Origin: Alopecurus myosuroides
Lineage: Eukaryota; Streptophyta; Magnoliopsida; Poales; Poaceae
Direction of reading: 5' to 3'
Assembly: GCA_028641055.1 (NCBI GenBank)
Contig: CM054062.1
Location: 183,333,958-183,397,957 of the forward strand
Length of the DNA stretch: 64,000 bases
The translations under genes were made by a program, and so were the position numbers. Below, piece after piece: positions 35,043-44,580 of this stretch (position 1 is the stretch's first letter; each line of letters begins with the position of its first letter). The notes under the pieces were generated by a model. It was not told where the DNA came from, did not search any database, and was given only the letters and a program-made list of their open reading frames with translations.

Positions 35043-35062
35043 ATGGTAGATGATACGGGAGT
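35043..35062 (+). pseudogene. SIRE-like gag start, first exon-side fragment
   Basis: ATG at 35043 begins a frame that runs into the Tat D target site (GGAGT, 35058-35062). When Tat D and one target copy are removed, the frame continues without a stop at 45061-45180, showing that the two pieces are one gene split by Tat D. Confidence 0.6.
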
Positions 35063-35537
35063 TGATGGAGGGATAATAACCCGGTAGGCCAACTCCAAGG
35101 CGTAATCCGGCCCCAAAGGACTCTGTGCAGGATTCGGCTAAGGATAAAGAAACTTCCGGAAGGCCCAAGTTTGTAGGCTTAGTAACCCGGAGTGTGGGTT
35201 ACGGTAAAGGAAGGTTAGGGTTTGTATGCCGTGTCCGGGTAGGATCAGGGTGAGTCTTGGAGAGCAAGCCGGGGGGTACGGGTGCTTTATAAACCGACCC
35301 CTAGGTCTAGTTGAGAGATCCAAGAACCCTAGCAATATCGCTTGATATCAAGTATCCCGTGTAACCCGAGAGTTGAGTTATTATATTAAGATCGGAGACT
35401 CGGCGACTTTGATTGCCGGCTACCAGATCGATTACCATCATGTTTTCCTCTGAGCTAAACCCTCTCCCAAACGCCTGTGTCGTCTTGCCCCAAGATCAGT
35501 TACCCCCGGTAACATCTGCCGTGATTATCCCACGACA
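35063..35537 (+). repeat. Tat D 5' LTR, 475 bp
   Basis: Starts TGATGGAGGGATAATAACCC and ends CCCACGACA. TATAAA at 35288-35293 lies about 150 bases before the gag ATG at 35440. It is an exact match by eye to 44581-45055. Confidence 0.95.
35288..35293 (+). promoter_or_regulatory. TATA box of the Tat D 5' LTR
   Basis: CTTTATAAACCG sits about 245 bases before the LTR end. Transcription from here would place the gag ATG (35440) within the R/U5 part of the transcript. Confidence 0.65.
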
Positions 35538-38259
35538 GTTGGCGCCCACCGTGGGGCCTGCGTCCAAAGGTGTTTACATCACGGAAGAAGCTCGGAAGAA
35601 CATGGAGAATCTTGTCGTCGGCGAGATCTACATCGACCATAAAGGAGAAAAGACGGTGGATGATTCCGGCTGGGGGCCAGAATCGAATCACCTCGAATCC
35701 GGATCCGTCGTGACAATCGGCCGGATCAGCGTCTTCATTGGTATGGTATGTACTTCCGGTTCGATCCCTGACAATTTTGGATCTGATTCTGTGTCAGGGG
35801 AAGCCACTTCTATCCGATCAGATGATGAAGAATCGATTGGAACGACATATCCGGAGGAAGAACCCATCGCGAAGTGGGAACAGCCGGAGGAGCCGGCATG
35901 GACCCCGCGCGACCGGGTCGAAAGAGAGGATGATACCGAGTCTATCCTGGATCTGCTGGAGAACCGGTATGAGGAGAATAACGGCGAAGAAGAACAATAT
36001 GAATTTACACCAAGTATCGTACGCCGAGTTGCGGTCTACACGGCTCCCGCGGCCAATCTCAACCAAGAGAACGCAACCGCGACAGCAGTCGGGGCGGCTC
36101 AGGCATTGGCCCAGCAGCAGGGCGCGGCTAACGGAGACCCGGTTCTGGCCCGGGTTGATGGAGAATCGGCATCAGTGACCAGCCGTGCAGCAGACGAGGA
36201 GTTGCACGCAAATACGTTCGGATTCCTGGGAAACCGGACACCAGGGGCGGGTCCTTCGAACCCGCGTCACCCGGCCTTATTCGATAATAATCTGATCCTA
36301 GACCCCACGGTTCTTGCTACGGTTATCACTCCAGAAAACGCAGCGGAACGTGTTAGGGATCCGGATGTGGCTCGTCGTGCGTTGGAACAGCAAAGAAGGC
36401 AAGTAGAGGCAGAAAGGCAAGGGATGGCCACGCGGCAACGTGAGCTGGATGCGCTGGAAACTCGGCTCCGAGAGGAAACATCTAGAGTACATCAAAGGCA
36501 TCAAACTAGGTTACCAGCAACGGGCGGGGTTATTAATCCGGCTGCTTTATTTATCACACCTCAGGATCAGCCGATACCAGTGGTGAACCAGGGGACCGCA
36601 CCCCAACCGGCAACAGTGGGGGCACATCCGGCAAATGAGCGGGCCGGGTTACCCCTACCACAGACTAGAGTCACAACCGGCAACGATCTACCACCACCGC
36701 CACCATCACGATTTCGCACACCAGCAGGTCACTACAATAATCCCATGGACAATGTGTATGCGGCGACACTCGCGTTAAATCAAATCCCCGTGGGAGAGTC
36801 ACCCCATGCAGAGAAGACACGGCAAGCAATCGATCTGTTGCACACTGCGGTGGCGCAGCAAGCCAATTATCCGGATCATAGAAGTGGGATGCACGGGACG
36901 CCATACGTCAGTCAACAACAAGGGAATATCCAAACAAGTTCAGCACGGCGGAGGGAAGAGCAGCAGCAAATGCCGCCTCCTCCCCGCGTTCAGGCAGCAT
37001 CAGCAGCACAGGCTGTTGTGGACAGTTCCAGGGCTCGGAGGGCCGCGGCCGGGTCTGCAGCGCATGGACTACCCGCAGCGCCGCGCCCAGCCGCGCCCCC
37101 CGCTGTATCACACGTTTCTCGAGCAAGGCCGGCCTCGACCGTTCTTGCGGGACCCAAGTGTCTCTCGGACAATATCAGAGCTGAACCTTACCCGGAAAAA
37201 TTCAAAGAGCCAGGAAAAGTAGTGAATTACGAGCCAACTATGGATCCAGAAACATGGCTAAGCAGTTATGAGATGGCAATGTCGATTCGCAACGCATCCG
37301 AGAATCTCCAAGCCAAGTTCATGTACTTGATGATGTCAGAAGGAGCAGCAAAGTTGTGGTTCACCAATTTGCCGGAAGGATCGATCAAGTCTTGGGAGGA
37401 ATTGAAGACCGCGTTTGTCAAGCACTTTCATGGGACGTGCAGAAAATTGTTCACTATTGATGATCTAGAGCGATGCGTCCAGAAGAAGGGAGAGTCGGCA
37501 CGCAGTTGGGTGCGCCGGATTATGGAGATACTTCACTCGTCCACAGATATTAAGCCCAAGGATGCACTACAAGCTATGGCAAAAACATGCAAGTACATAC
37601 CTTTAGTGCAAAAGTTAACTCGCATGAAATCAAGTCGAAATGCGTCGGAGGTTACAATGGGAGAATTGATGGATGCGTGCAACAAACACGCTGCGACAGA
37701 TACTACAGAGGAGGAAGTTGATGACAAGAAGGTAAAAGCAAACACAAGTAATAGCGGAAGAACCGGCAATGGATCAGCACCGGGTAATAACGGAAATAGC
37801 CAGAACAAGCGCCCGTTTGAAGGAGGCTCCGAGTTTGTCGCCAACACAGAGGCCGGGTCTTCGAGACCCAGAGTAGAAGGAAATTTCAACGGAGGTAATC
37901 ACAATGGAGGAAACTATCAAGGACCACCAAGGCCGAGTAACAGCTGGGACATATTCAGAATGGCATGCCCGAAGCACAACAGGAACGGCAGGCCAGCTAA
38001 CCACTCCGTGGAGCAGTGCGCCGACTTACAAAGATGGAAAAATGAGGAAGTGAACAGAGCTATGCGAGGTGCAGGACGGGGAGGAGGACCGGGTCCAGGG
38101 GGAAACCCGGGCAACGGCCCACCCCCAGCCGGTAACCCGGCGGCTGGAAATCAAGGTAATAACCAAGGGGGGCAGGAGGTTTCCAGGCTAACCCCAAACA
38201 ATTGGGTCAATATCATGTGCATACCACAGGAGGTTCTAACAAGGACAAAAAGATACTGA
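35440..38259 (+). CDS. gag: Tat D Gag, initiating inside the LTR
   Basis: 939 codons from ATG at 35440 (in the LTR) to the stop at 38257-38259. The ATG was chosen because it and the following ELNPLPN motif are conserved in every Tat LTR here; the frame is open further upstream but without ATG. The coding frame passes through the PBS (QLAPTVGPAS). Then come an acidic, low-complexity region (to about residue 330), a coiled-coil-like stretch around residues 315-355 (ALEQQRRQVEAERQ), a proline/alanine-rich region, and the capsid-type Retrotrans_gag domain at roughly residues 580-760 (WFTNLPEGSIKSWEEL). The glycine/asparagine-rich tail has one C-x2-H...H-x4-C cluster (CPKH, HSVEQC), possibly a modified nucleic-acid-binding knuckle. 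Structural protein of the virus-like particle; intact. Confidence 0.9.
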   Translation: MFSSELNPLPNACVVLPQDQLPPVTSAVIIPRQLAPTVGPASKGVYITEEARKNMENLVVGEIYIDHKGEKTVDDSGWGPESNHLESGSVVTIGRISVFIGMVCTSGSIPDNFGSDSVSGEATSIRSDDEESIGTTYPEEEPIAKWEQPEEPAWTPRDRVEREDDTESILDLLENRYEENNGEEEQYEFTPSIVRRVAVYTAPAANLNQENATATAVGAAQALAQQQGAANGDPVLARVDGESASVTSRAADEELHANTFGFLGNRTPGAGPSNPRHPALFDNNLILDPTVLATVITPENAAERVRDPDVARRALEQQRRQVEAERQGMATRQRELDALETRLREETSRVHQRHQTRLPATGGVINPAALFITPQDQPIPVVNQGTAPQPATVGAHPANERAGLPLPQTRVTTGNDLPPPPPSRFRTPAGHYNNPMDNVYAATLALNQIPVGESPHAEKTRQAIDLLHTAVAQQANYPDHRSGMHGTPYVSQQQGNIQTSSARRREEQQQMPPPPRVQAASAAQAVVDSSRARRAAAGSAAHGLPAAPRPAAPPAVSHVSRARPASTVLAGPKCLSDNIRAEPYPEKFKEPGKVVNYEPTMDPETWLSSYEMAMSIRNASENLQAKFMYLMMSEGAAKLWFTNLPEGSIKSWEELKTAFVKHFHGTCRKLFTIDDLERCVQKKGESARSWVRRIMEILHSSTDIKPKDALQAMAKTCKYIPLVQKLTRMKSSRNASEVTMGELMDACNKHAATDTTEEEVDDKKVKANTSNSGRTGNGSAPGNNGNSQNKRPFEGGSEFVANTEAGSSRPRVEGNFNGGNHNGGNYQGPPRPSNSWDIFRMACPKHNRNGRPANHSVEQCADLQRWKNEEVNRAMRGAGRGGGPGPGGNPGNGPPPAGNPAAGNQGNNQGGQEVSRLTPNNWVNIMCIPQEVLTRTKRY
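35540..35557 (+). other. Primer-binding site of Tat D
   Basis: TGGCGCCCACCGTGGGGC, two bases after the LTR end. It matches (from memory) the complement of the plant tRNA-Lys(CUU) 3' end and is identical to the site in Tat B. It lies inside gag. Confidence 0.85.
38193..38199 (+). promoter_or_regulatory. Candidate -1 ribosomal frameshift heptamer CCCAAAC
   Basis: In the gag frame the codons are ACC CCA AAC, so the heptamer has the X-XXY-YYZ form needed for simultaneous -1 slippage. Slippage gives CCC AAA and enters the protease frame exactly where its conserved GQYHVHTTG motif begins. The gag stop follows at 38257. I see no obvious downstream pseudoknot by eye. Confidence 0.65.
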
Positions 38260-39140
38260 AGCAAGCGGTCAACTCAGTTTCGTCGGCTGTCCCGAGATAC
38301 CTGAGATGGTCAGAACAGGATGTAACATGGAGCAGAAGGGATCACCCAGAAAGAGTAGAACACCCGGGAGTCTTGGCATTAGTAGTCGCACCACAGGTCA
38401 ATGGGTATGAGCTGAAAAAGGTTTTGATGGATGGTGGAAGTAGCATCAATATACTGTATTGGGAAACCTTCCTACGCATGGGCCTCAAGGAGTCCCAGCT
38501 ACAAAAAAGCTCAACAATTTTTCATGGGATAGTGCCGGGTCATTCAGCGTGCCCCGAGGGAAAAATCGCATTGGAGGTAGCTTTTGGGGAGTCAAAGGAT
38601 AACTATCGAGTTGAGTGGCTCACCTTTGAGGTAGTAAAATTACGCAGTCCTTATCACGCGTTATTCGGAAGGCCGGCTTATGCCAAATTCATGGCTAGGC
38701 CGTGTTACGTGTATCTACAGCTAAAACTCCCGGGTCCCAAGAAGACCATTACCATACATGGAAATCGAGACATAGCAGCTGAATGCGATGAAGGAGACGC
38801 AGCAATGGCCGAGCAAGCCTGTAGAAAAGAAGAACTCAAGCACTATCGGTCTCAAGCAGACCCGGAGGACAGAACCACATCAAAAAGGCCGAGTACTGAA
38901 GGCGAAAGAGCAAAGTCCAAGGTAGCACAAGATACTAAAATGGTAGCTTTTATCAAGGATGACTCCCCCAAACAATCCGCTATAAGAGAAGAAACGGCAC
39001 GGCCGCTTACAACCAGCCACGTTATGGAAACACCTCACCCGGGTTGGCTAGTAAACCCGGTACTCATCATGAAAAAGTCAAACATGTGGAGAATGTGTAT
39101 CGGTCACGTCAGCCCGGGACCGGTGCCCAAGAAGAACTAA
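38193..39140 (+). pseudogene. Tat D protease with truncated RT, in the -1 frame
   Basis: No ATG start is plausible; expression would need the -1 shift at 38193-38199. The protease region is intact (VLMDGGSSINILYWE near 38425-38470, GRPAYAKFMARPCY near 38670). After about 39000 the frame holds a patchwork of RT N-terminal motifs (NPVLIMKKSN..WRMCI, about 39053-39099). It ends at 39138-39140, where sequence jumps to the post-pol block. Compared with Tat B, one deletion removes the linker before RT and another removes RT through integrase. A truncated Gag-Pol that could process Gag but not reverse transcribe. Confidence 0.85.
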
Positions 39141-40190
39141 ACAATGTAACGGGCAGCAGGTTTCAGACGCGCTCTTTTCCTACCCAGGGTACCTAAGGGG
39201 ACTGGAAGGTTTTTAATGAGGCGGCCTGCTGATCCAAACTTTCTCGCATCAATAAAGAGATGGTTATCAAGTCCTATCTTGTTACAGCCTTTGCTCCGAT
39301 TACAAGTAAGTAGTATCCATGTGACATCAATACATCAGTATCATCAAGAATGTTGGGTATATATAGGTCTCGGGGGCTGGTTGCGCAAGTAGCGCAGCCA
39401 CAAACCCAAAGACCCGGCCTTGATGCCTATAAGTTATAAGGGCCGATTATTCGCAAACGAGTACGGCTGCAATCTTATAACTGGACAAAGGAGCCAAATT
39501 TTCTTGACTTTTCTTACTTAAGCTCGATGTGACTCGCACTAAAGTGGCATGATTTGCTCGCTTACGATTACAATCAGCCATGAAGCCCAATGGGACTTGT
39601 CTGACCCTGTTTTCGTATAGATGTAACAACATGGTATCCACGCGAAAGCCGGCTTACAGTACAAGATAGTCAAAAGGGTCATCTAAACCACAAGTTATGC
39701 AGAGTACAAGGCTAATAGCTGGAAACTCAACGTTTATCAAGCATAACTTCATTATCTATATGAAACAATTCCGGGTTTCGGCTTAGCGACAACAAGTTTG
39801 TTCTCTTCGAAAAAACCACACACCACAGACTCGGAGATTCGGGCCTTGGGGACTGTGGGTTTCGAAACAGAATCAAGCTGTTTCATCGCTAAGCTCGAAA
39901 GACCCCAACGTCCGAGTCGTGGGGACTTAAAGAAAAGTCCACCTGTCAAAACCCACGGTACTCGGAAATAAAGAAGGAAATAAAAAGAAAGTCGGATATC
40001 AAGAATAAGTCAAAAAATAGGCAAGTATCAAGTTCATCAAAAAGGCCTAGAAAGGCACGAGGTGTATCACAGAATTAAAGTGCATTACAAGTTGCGACAC
40101 TAGTATCAAAGGTGCACAGGCGCACCGTCAAAAGAATACTTGTTTTGAGTAAAAACATCAAATGATTGAAGTATTTTTATGGCGTTTTGC
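39141..40190 (+). other. Tat D post-pol noncoding region
   Basis: Carries the same conserved blocks as Tat A 6009-7146: the GGCAGCAGGTTTCAGACGCG block (39150-39230), the AATAAAGAGATGGTTA phrase (39250), the GGTCTCGGGGGCTGG block (39367) and the TTGGGGACT-rich stretch (39830-39950). No coding potential on the plus strand. It ends at the antisense stop codon. Confidence 0.75.
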
Positions 40191-43100
40191 TCATTCGGGT
40201 TCCTGCGTAGAGTCCACATCGTTGCCCTTACCTTCCGGGTCATGCTCCTGGACTTGCTTTATTCCGGAATCGTCACCCGGATTCCTTGCGGCAGGACGGA
40301 CTGGTGGAGGAACAGCTGGTGTAGAGGTGGCTGGCCCTGATAACTCGGCCTCTCTCTTTGCAGTTGCTTCCCTCTTCCTAGCCGAATCAGCAGCCCATTT
40401 CTCCAAAATATCAAAAGGCGGGGGTGCTTCCTCTGTAACAATTTTGCCTTCAGCGTCGTATGAACTCATAATCGTGTTCAGATCCATACTATCGGCCAAA
40501 GTGGTGGCCGAATGACGCACTGCAGACTGTACGGCCTTGAAGTCCTTGGGTGTAAACTTGGAGCCATCCGCTTTAAATTCTGGAAACCCGGATATCATCT
40601 TTGCCGGGTCATGCTTTGGAAAGTAAGCCTTAGCCAGGGTAAAGGCCCGGGTCATACCAATCCGGCATGACGAGCGTTTCCATATTTCAATCCAGCCGGG
40701 CACGGTGGAGCAGGCTTTGATGAGATTTTCTTCACCCGGGTATACTTCAGTAGGCCACTTCACGGCGTCCAATATAAATTTCGTGCCGGCAAAGAACGTC
40801 CGGAGACAGTCTTTAAAGTTTTAGCCTCTGCAAGGGCATCCTCCTCTGGGGCTGCAAGGTTGGCACCTCCAGTTGAAGCAAAGGAAGGACGTATCAGTGA
40901 TCCCGAGTATCATACAATAAAGTAAAGGCACGAAGACAGTCGGCAGCAAAAACTTACTAAGCAAGATATGATAGGTATCGGTGACCTGGTCCGATAGTTT
41001 CTTCAGTGCGGTTTGAGCAGTATTGCACTTCTTCTGGTATTTAGAAACATCCTTCTTCAAGTTTTCCACGTCATCCTCGAGGGCTTCTCTCCGCTTTACC
41101 TCGGAAAGAAGAAGTTGTTCGGTCTTGAGCAAAATTTCATCAGACCGGGTAATCTGCGCCTGTAAGTAGCAAGGAGCACAAGTATCAGTCGGATATTATG
41201 GCAAGCTGAGTATTGCGTAAAGTACCAAGCACAACTTAAGCAAGTCATGCTCGGAACTTGGGGACTAGGCATGCACTACGAGATATCAAGTATTATTACC
41301 TGGTGCTCTGCGGCCATGCGCTCCAGAATATTGCTCTCTGAAGTCTTCATAGTGAGGAGAGTGTCCATCAGTTGATCAAAAGTGCCATTACCCGTATCAG
41401 AGGACCCGGGGCCTTGGAAATTCCGAGAAGGAGTCTTCTTCTTAGTGGGAGGCGGCACCCGGGTCATTCGAATGTCGGAATCCGATGCTCCTTCTCCTGC
41501 ACCCAAGGTTGCAGCTCTTTTCTTCTTGCTTATGTGGGAGGCGATCGGATACTCGGCTTCTTGTGTGCCCGGGTTTATTGGTGACGCTTGTTCTTCGCCG
41601 CTAGACTCGGCTGTTGTTTTATCAGCTAGGTTTCCCTTACCCGGGTTATCGGTTGCCATATCCTCTTGGTCACTGATAACGACAGTGGCCCTATGGATAG
41701 TGAGAGTGAGCAATCAGTGTGCAATCAGGAAAGGGTGATGAAGATGCGATAGAACGTCAGAAAAGGAACTTTACCCGGGATTCACCGCAAAGTCTGAAGG
41801 AAATTCGTTACCAGACCCGGGCGAATCTGAAAAATATCAAGTGAGATTTCGTAAGAGAATGGTTTGGAAAGATTGTTTCCTCTGACAAAGGATAAGGTAA
41901 GTACCGGTGCGCTGAGCCGGAGACGACGGAGTACCCGGGTTAAGAGCGTCATCACCCGGGTGATTCCGAGTCGCTCTGCGCTTGGTCATAGGCGACTCCT
42001 TCAAATACGGCCAGTGGAGTAATGCCAAGTTAGCTCATGTATATCACCAAAGGGAATAGAATCGAATACAAGGAGGCGATATGATACCTTGAAGACGACC
42101 CCTCGGGGCTTTCTCTTAGATCCGACTTTAATTGTCGGCTCCACTTCGTCTTCATCACTGGCGGATTCCACTTTGCCGTCAGTTTCTTCTTCCTCGTCAT
42201 CCTCCTCTTGTTCTGGATATCATCAAAGATAGTTAGAAAATGAAGGAGTTGCGACGAACTTAAAGGAACCAAATAAAATCCGGAGAGCACCTTCGTCCGA
42301 GTTAACGGCCTCTTCTTGCTCCTCTGGACTCTCGGAGCTAGGAGAAGTGTTGATCTTCCAAAAATCATCATCAACCTGAAATAAAAGTATCAGTACAAAG
42401 GTTATCAACTGTATCAAGTGGAAAAAGCAAGGGTAAAGACGTCAAAATTGGATCTTCACCTTGGGGGCTGGGTTCTCGAGTGTGAAGGGCTCTAATCCGG
42501 CTATGTTCCGGATTACCTCAAGTTTTTCCGTCAAAAAACCCTTGATAGTTTTATGGGTGTCACCAGCCGCGAAGCTGTTGTCAGAGTACCGGAGCGGGTC
42601 TGTGGTTTGCCCCGAATACTCGCACAATAACTTTGTGCGGATGGAATTGGGTTGAATCCGGAAATCGACCCAAGTTTTCACCAGGTTGAGCCCGATGAGA
42701 CCTTGGGCCGTGAGAGTGGTGATTTTGGCTAGCAGAGGTTGAATTGCCTCCCTGTCCGAGTCAGGGGTAAAGGCACTAAATTTCTCAGAGATGTCAAGAA
42801 GGCCCTCTGAGTAACCCGGCAGTTTCTTTTGGCCGGGTGGGGAAGTGTCTTGGCAGTAAAAGTACGAGAGCTGCCAGTGCTTGACGTGGGAGTTAAGGGT
42901 AAGGGGTGGCATCATAGAATTCTTGCGGCGCTGGATAGAAACCCCGCCGCAAGCGAGAAGTGCTCCGTCACCGCTTTCGCGGCACGGTTTGCACTGGAAA
43001 AGCTCAACGAAAAGAGCCAGACTTGGCGGAGTGCACAAGTATGACTCGGAAAGGACGATAAAGTGGGAGATATTTAACACAGAATTAGGACCTATGTCAA

Positions 43101-44193
43101 ATACACGAAGGCCATAGTGGCTCAGGACGTCGCGGAAGAAGGGGTGACCCGGAGGACGAAAGCCCCGAGTCACATGCTCTACAAAGCATATTACCGCATC
43201 CTTTGCCGGTGTAGGCCGGGTCTCCTTACCCGGCACCCTCCACTGGATATCCTCTTGAGGGGGAAGAATTCCTAGCTCGACCAGTTCTTCTAACTTGGCC
43301 TTGGTGACCGTAGATCGCGCCCAGTTGGCGGATATGGAGTTGGTGGTCTTGGCCTTGGTCGGTGTTTTTCCCTGCTTCTTGGGAGCCATGTGGTTGACCT
43401 GCAAAGCACGAGGTAGAAGGATACAAGGAATAAGACACGGAAACTGTGAGCAGGCCGCGTATAGGTAGATGATATCGAGACATGGAAATTGCATACTATC
43501 CGGGTGTCACTCTGCAGAGTGAGGTTCGAATTATCCGGGTATCGAGCATCGTAATAAAAGTTATGGGGGTCTATGCATTGAAAGAGCTTTTGAGGATGAT
43601 GAATGGTTGCACAGGCACTTATTGCGAATAAAAAGAACCGGAAAGGGGAGGATTTTCTGGGTGACAGAGATAAGGGCGGAAACTCTGAGTGGCCCGAGCC
43701 GAGATTGGAGATTCCGTTTTTAGATTTGCGGTAAAATTAACAAATGTGGGCGGTAGGAAAACGCAATAAAGTCCATATCCCACGTATTGGGTGAGCTAGA
43801 ATGAATACAAGCGATCTAATTCGGCATGACCGGGAAAGTGATCGGCGGGTTGACCTAGATCTAAGTTGAAGAAAATCAAGAAATTGCGGAGGCTAATTAA
43901 CGGGTATGGGAATCTTACTGGAGGAGATTGAAGTGAAGCTCGACGGAGGCAAATCGCGCAAGATTGATGCCCCTTTGCGATTCCCGACGGGCCGGTTGGG
44001 GGCTTGGCGGCGGATCTTGGCGGCGATGCAGAGTGAGTTGTGGTGGAGCGCAGTCGCCGGCCAATAGGCTCCGGAGATGCGCGTGGGATTTCCGTGGCGG
44101 CGCTCTATGAGATTGAGCACGGAGAAAGAAAGGAAGAGGAATGGGGGGAAGTGAGCCGTTGGGGTTAGGGTTACCCCTACGGGCATATTTATA
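40191..44193 (-). CDS. Tat D antisense multi-exon gene (Transposase_28-like plus coiled coil)
   Basis: TATA box at 44186-44193 (minus). Exon 1 ends at 43919 (CCA/GTAAGA); intron 1 is 43918-43399, ending TTTGCAG. Exon 2: ATG 43389 to 42460 (930 nt from the ATG; CCAAG/GTGAAG). Exon 3: 42375-42291 (85 nt, the same length as in Tat A). Exon 4: 42212-42088, acidic then KVGSKRKPRG. Then a basic/proline exon (about 42000-41890), an acidic exon (about 41690-41310), a coiled-coil exon (about 41130-40950, EALEDDVENLKKDVSKYQKK) and a last exon (about 40780-40191) ending in a stop. Shared motifs with Tat A and C are SISANWARSTVTKAKL and KPCRESGDGALL. Antisense extra genes are known in Tat-lineage elements; their role is unresolved. 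The basic patches and coiled coil would fit a nuclear DNA-associated or self-assembling protein, but that is inference. No disabling mutation was seen in exons 2-4; exons after 4 are mapped only roughly. Confidence 0.75.
42460..43389 (-). CDS. Main coding exon of the Tat D antisense gene
   Basis: 310 codons, phase 0. ATG (MAPKKQGK) follows the 3' splice site at 43399-43400 by nine bases. An upstream ATG at 43494 lies in the intron and is rejected. The domain aligns over its whole length with the exons in Tat A (315 codons) and Tat C (about 309). Near-constant motifs are RGFRPPGHPFFRD, DIGPNSVLNISHFIV, KPCRESGDGALLACGG and NLVKTWVDFRIQPN. Confidence 0.8.
44186..44193 (-). promoter_or_regulatory. 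TATA box of the Tat D antisense gene
   Basis: Minus-strand TATAAATA, followed 30-60 bases downstream by CCAACGGCTCACTTCCCC-type pyrimidine-rich sequence. Same position relative to the 3' LTR as in Tat A (before its insertion) and Tat C. Confidence 0.6.
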
Positions 44194-44564
44194 ACGGTTC
44201 ATGTGGATAAGTTTGGTTCCGCGAGCGGGAACCGGGGATTGCGGAGTAACGGCTATTTGTTTGAATTTTACGAAATATGCTTTAAGTGTTGAACGTGATA
44301 TCTGGGCAGAAATAAGAAGAGGATATTCTTCATAATATCAAGGTCAATTATCGAGTAAAGTGCAGAATCTTTGCACTTTTATCAGGGTTTAGACCCGGAA
44401 AGCTAAGCCGGGTATTTGGAGAAGAGCCGGGTTACCATATGGCCATCGTGGAGTTGGGCCTAGCTACTTATCAAAGCATCTTAACCCGGCCTCGATATAT
44501 TTGTGAGATTGGTATTTTTGCAGGGAATAGCCAGCACTTCAAGGAAGAATTCGTGAAGCCCAAG

Positions 44565-44580
44565 CTATTCTGGGGACTAC
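44565..44580 (+). other. Conserved pre-LTR tract of Tat D (plus-strand primer region)
   Basis: CTATTCTGGGGACTAC directly precedes the 3' LTR and is identical in Tat A (to 24985) and Tat C (to 55321). Its conservation at this position suggests it acts as the plus-strand primer site, although it is only partly purine. Confidence 0.55.

Larger units (their letters stand above)
34158..35062 (+). mobile_element. SIRE/Maximus-like copia element: partial LTR, primer-binding site and gag start
   Basis: LTR remainder 34158-34987 contains ACCGGAATTTCCGG-type motifs, a TATAAATA box (34286-34293) and the pre-end phrase CACCCCCCTCTAGG. It is followed by ATTGTTATCAGAGCC (PBS with one change from TGGTATCAGAGC, about 34990-35002). 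A reading frame opens with ATG at 35043 and is cut at 35062 by Tat D. The left part of the LTR is missing because Copia-1 is inserted in it. Confidence 0.68.

Noticed and set aside
43390..43494. Upstream ATG at 43494 as the start of the Tat D antisense protein
   Set aside because: A conserved 3' splice site lies between it and the MAPK start at 43389; the upstream part is intronic and absent from Tat A and Tat C proteins.
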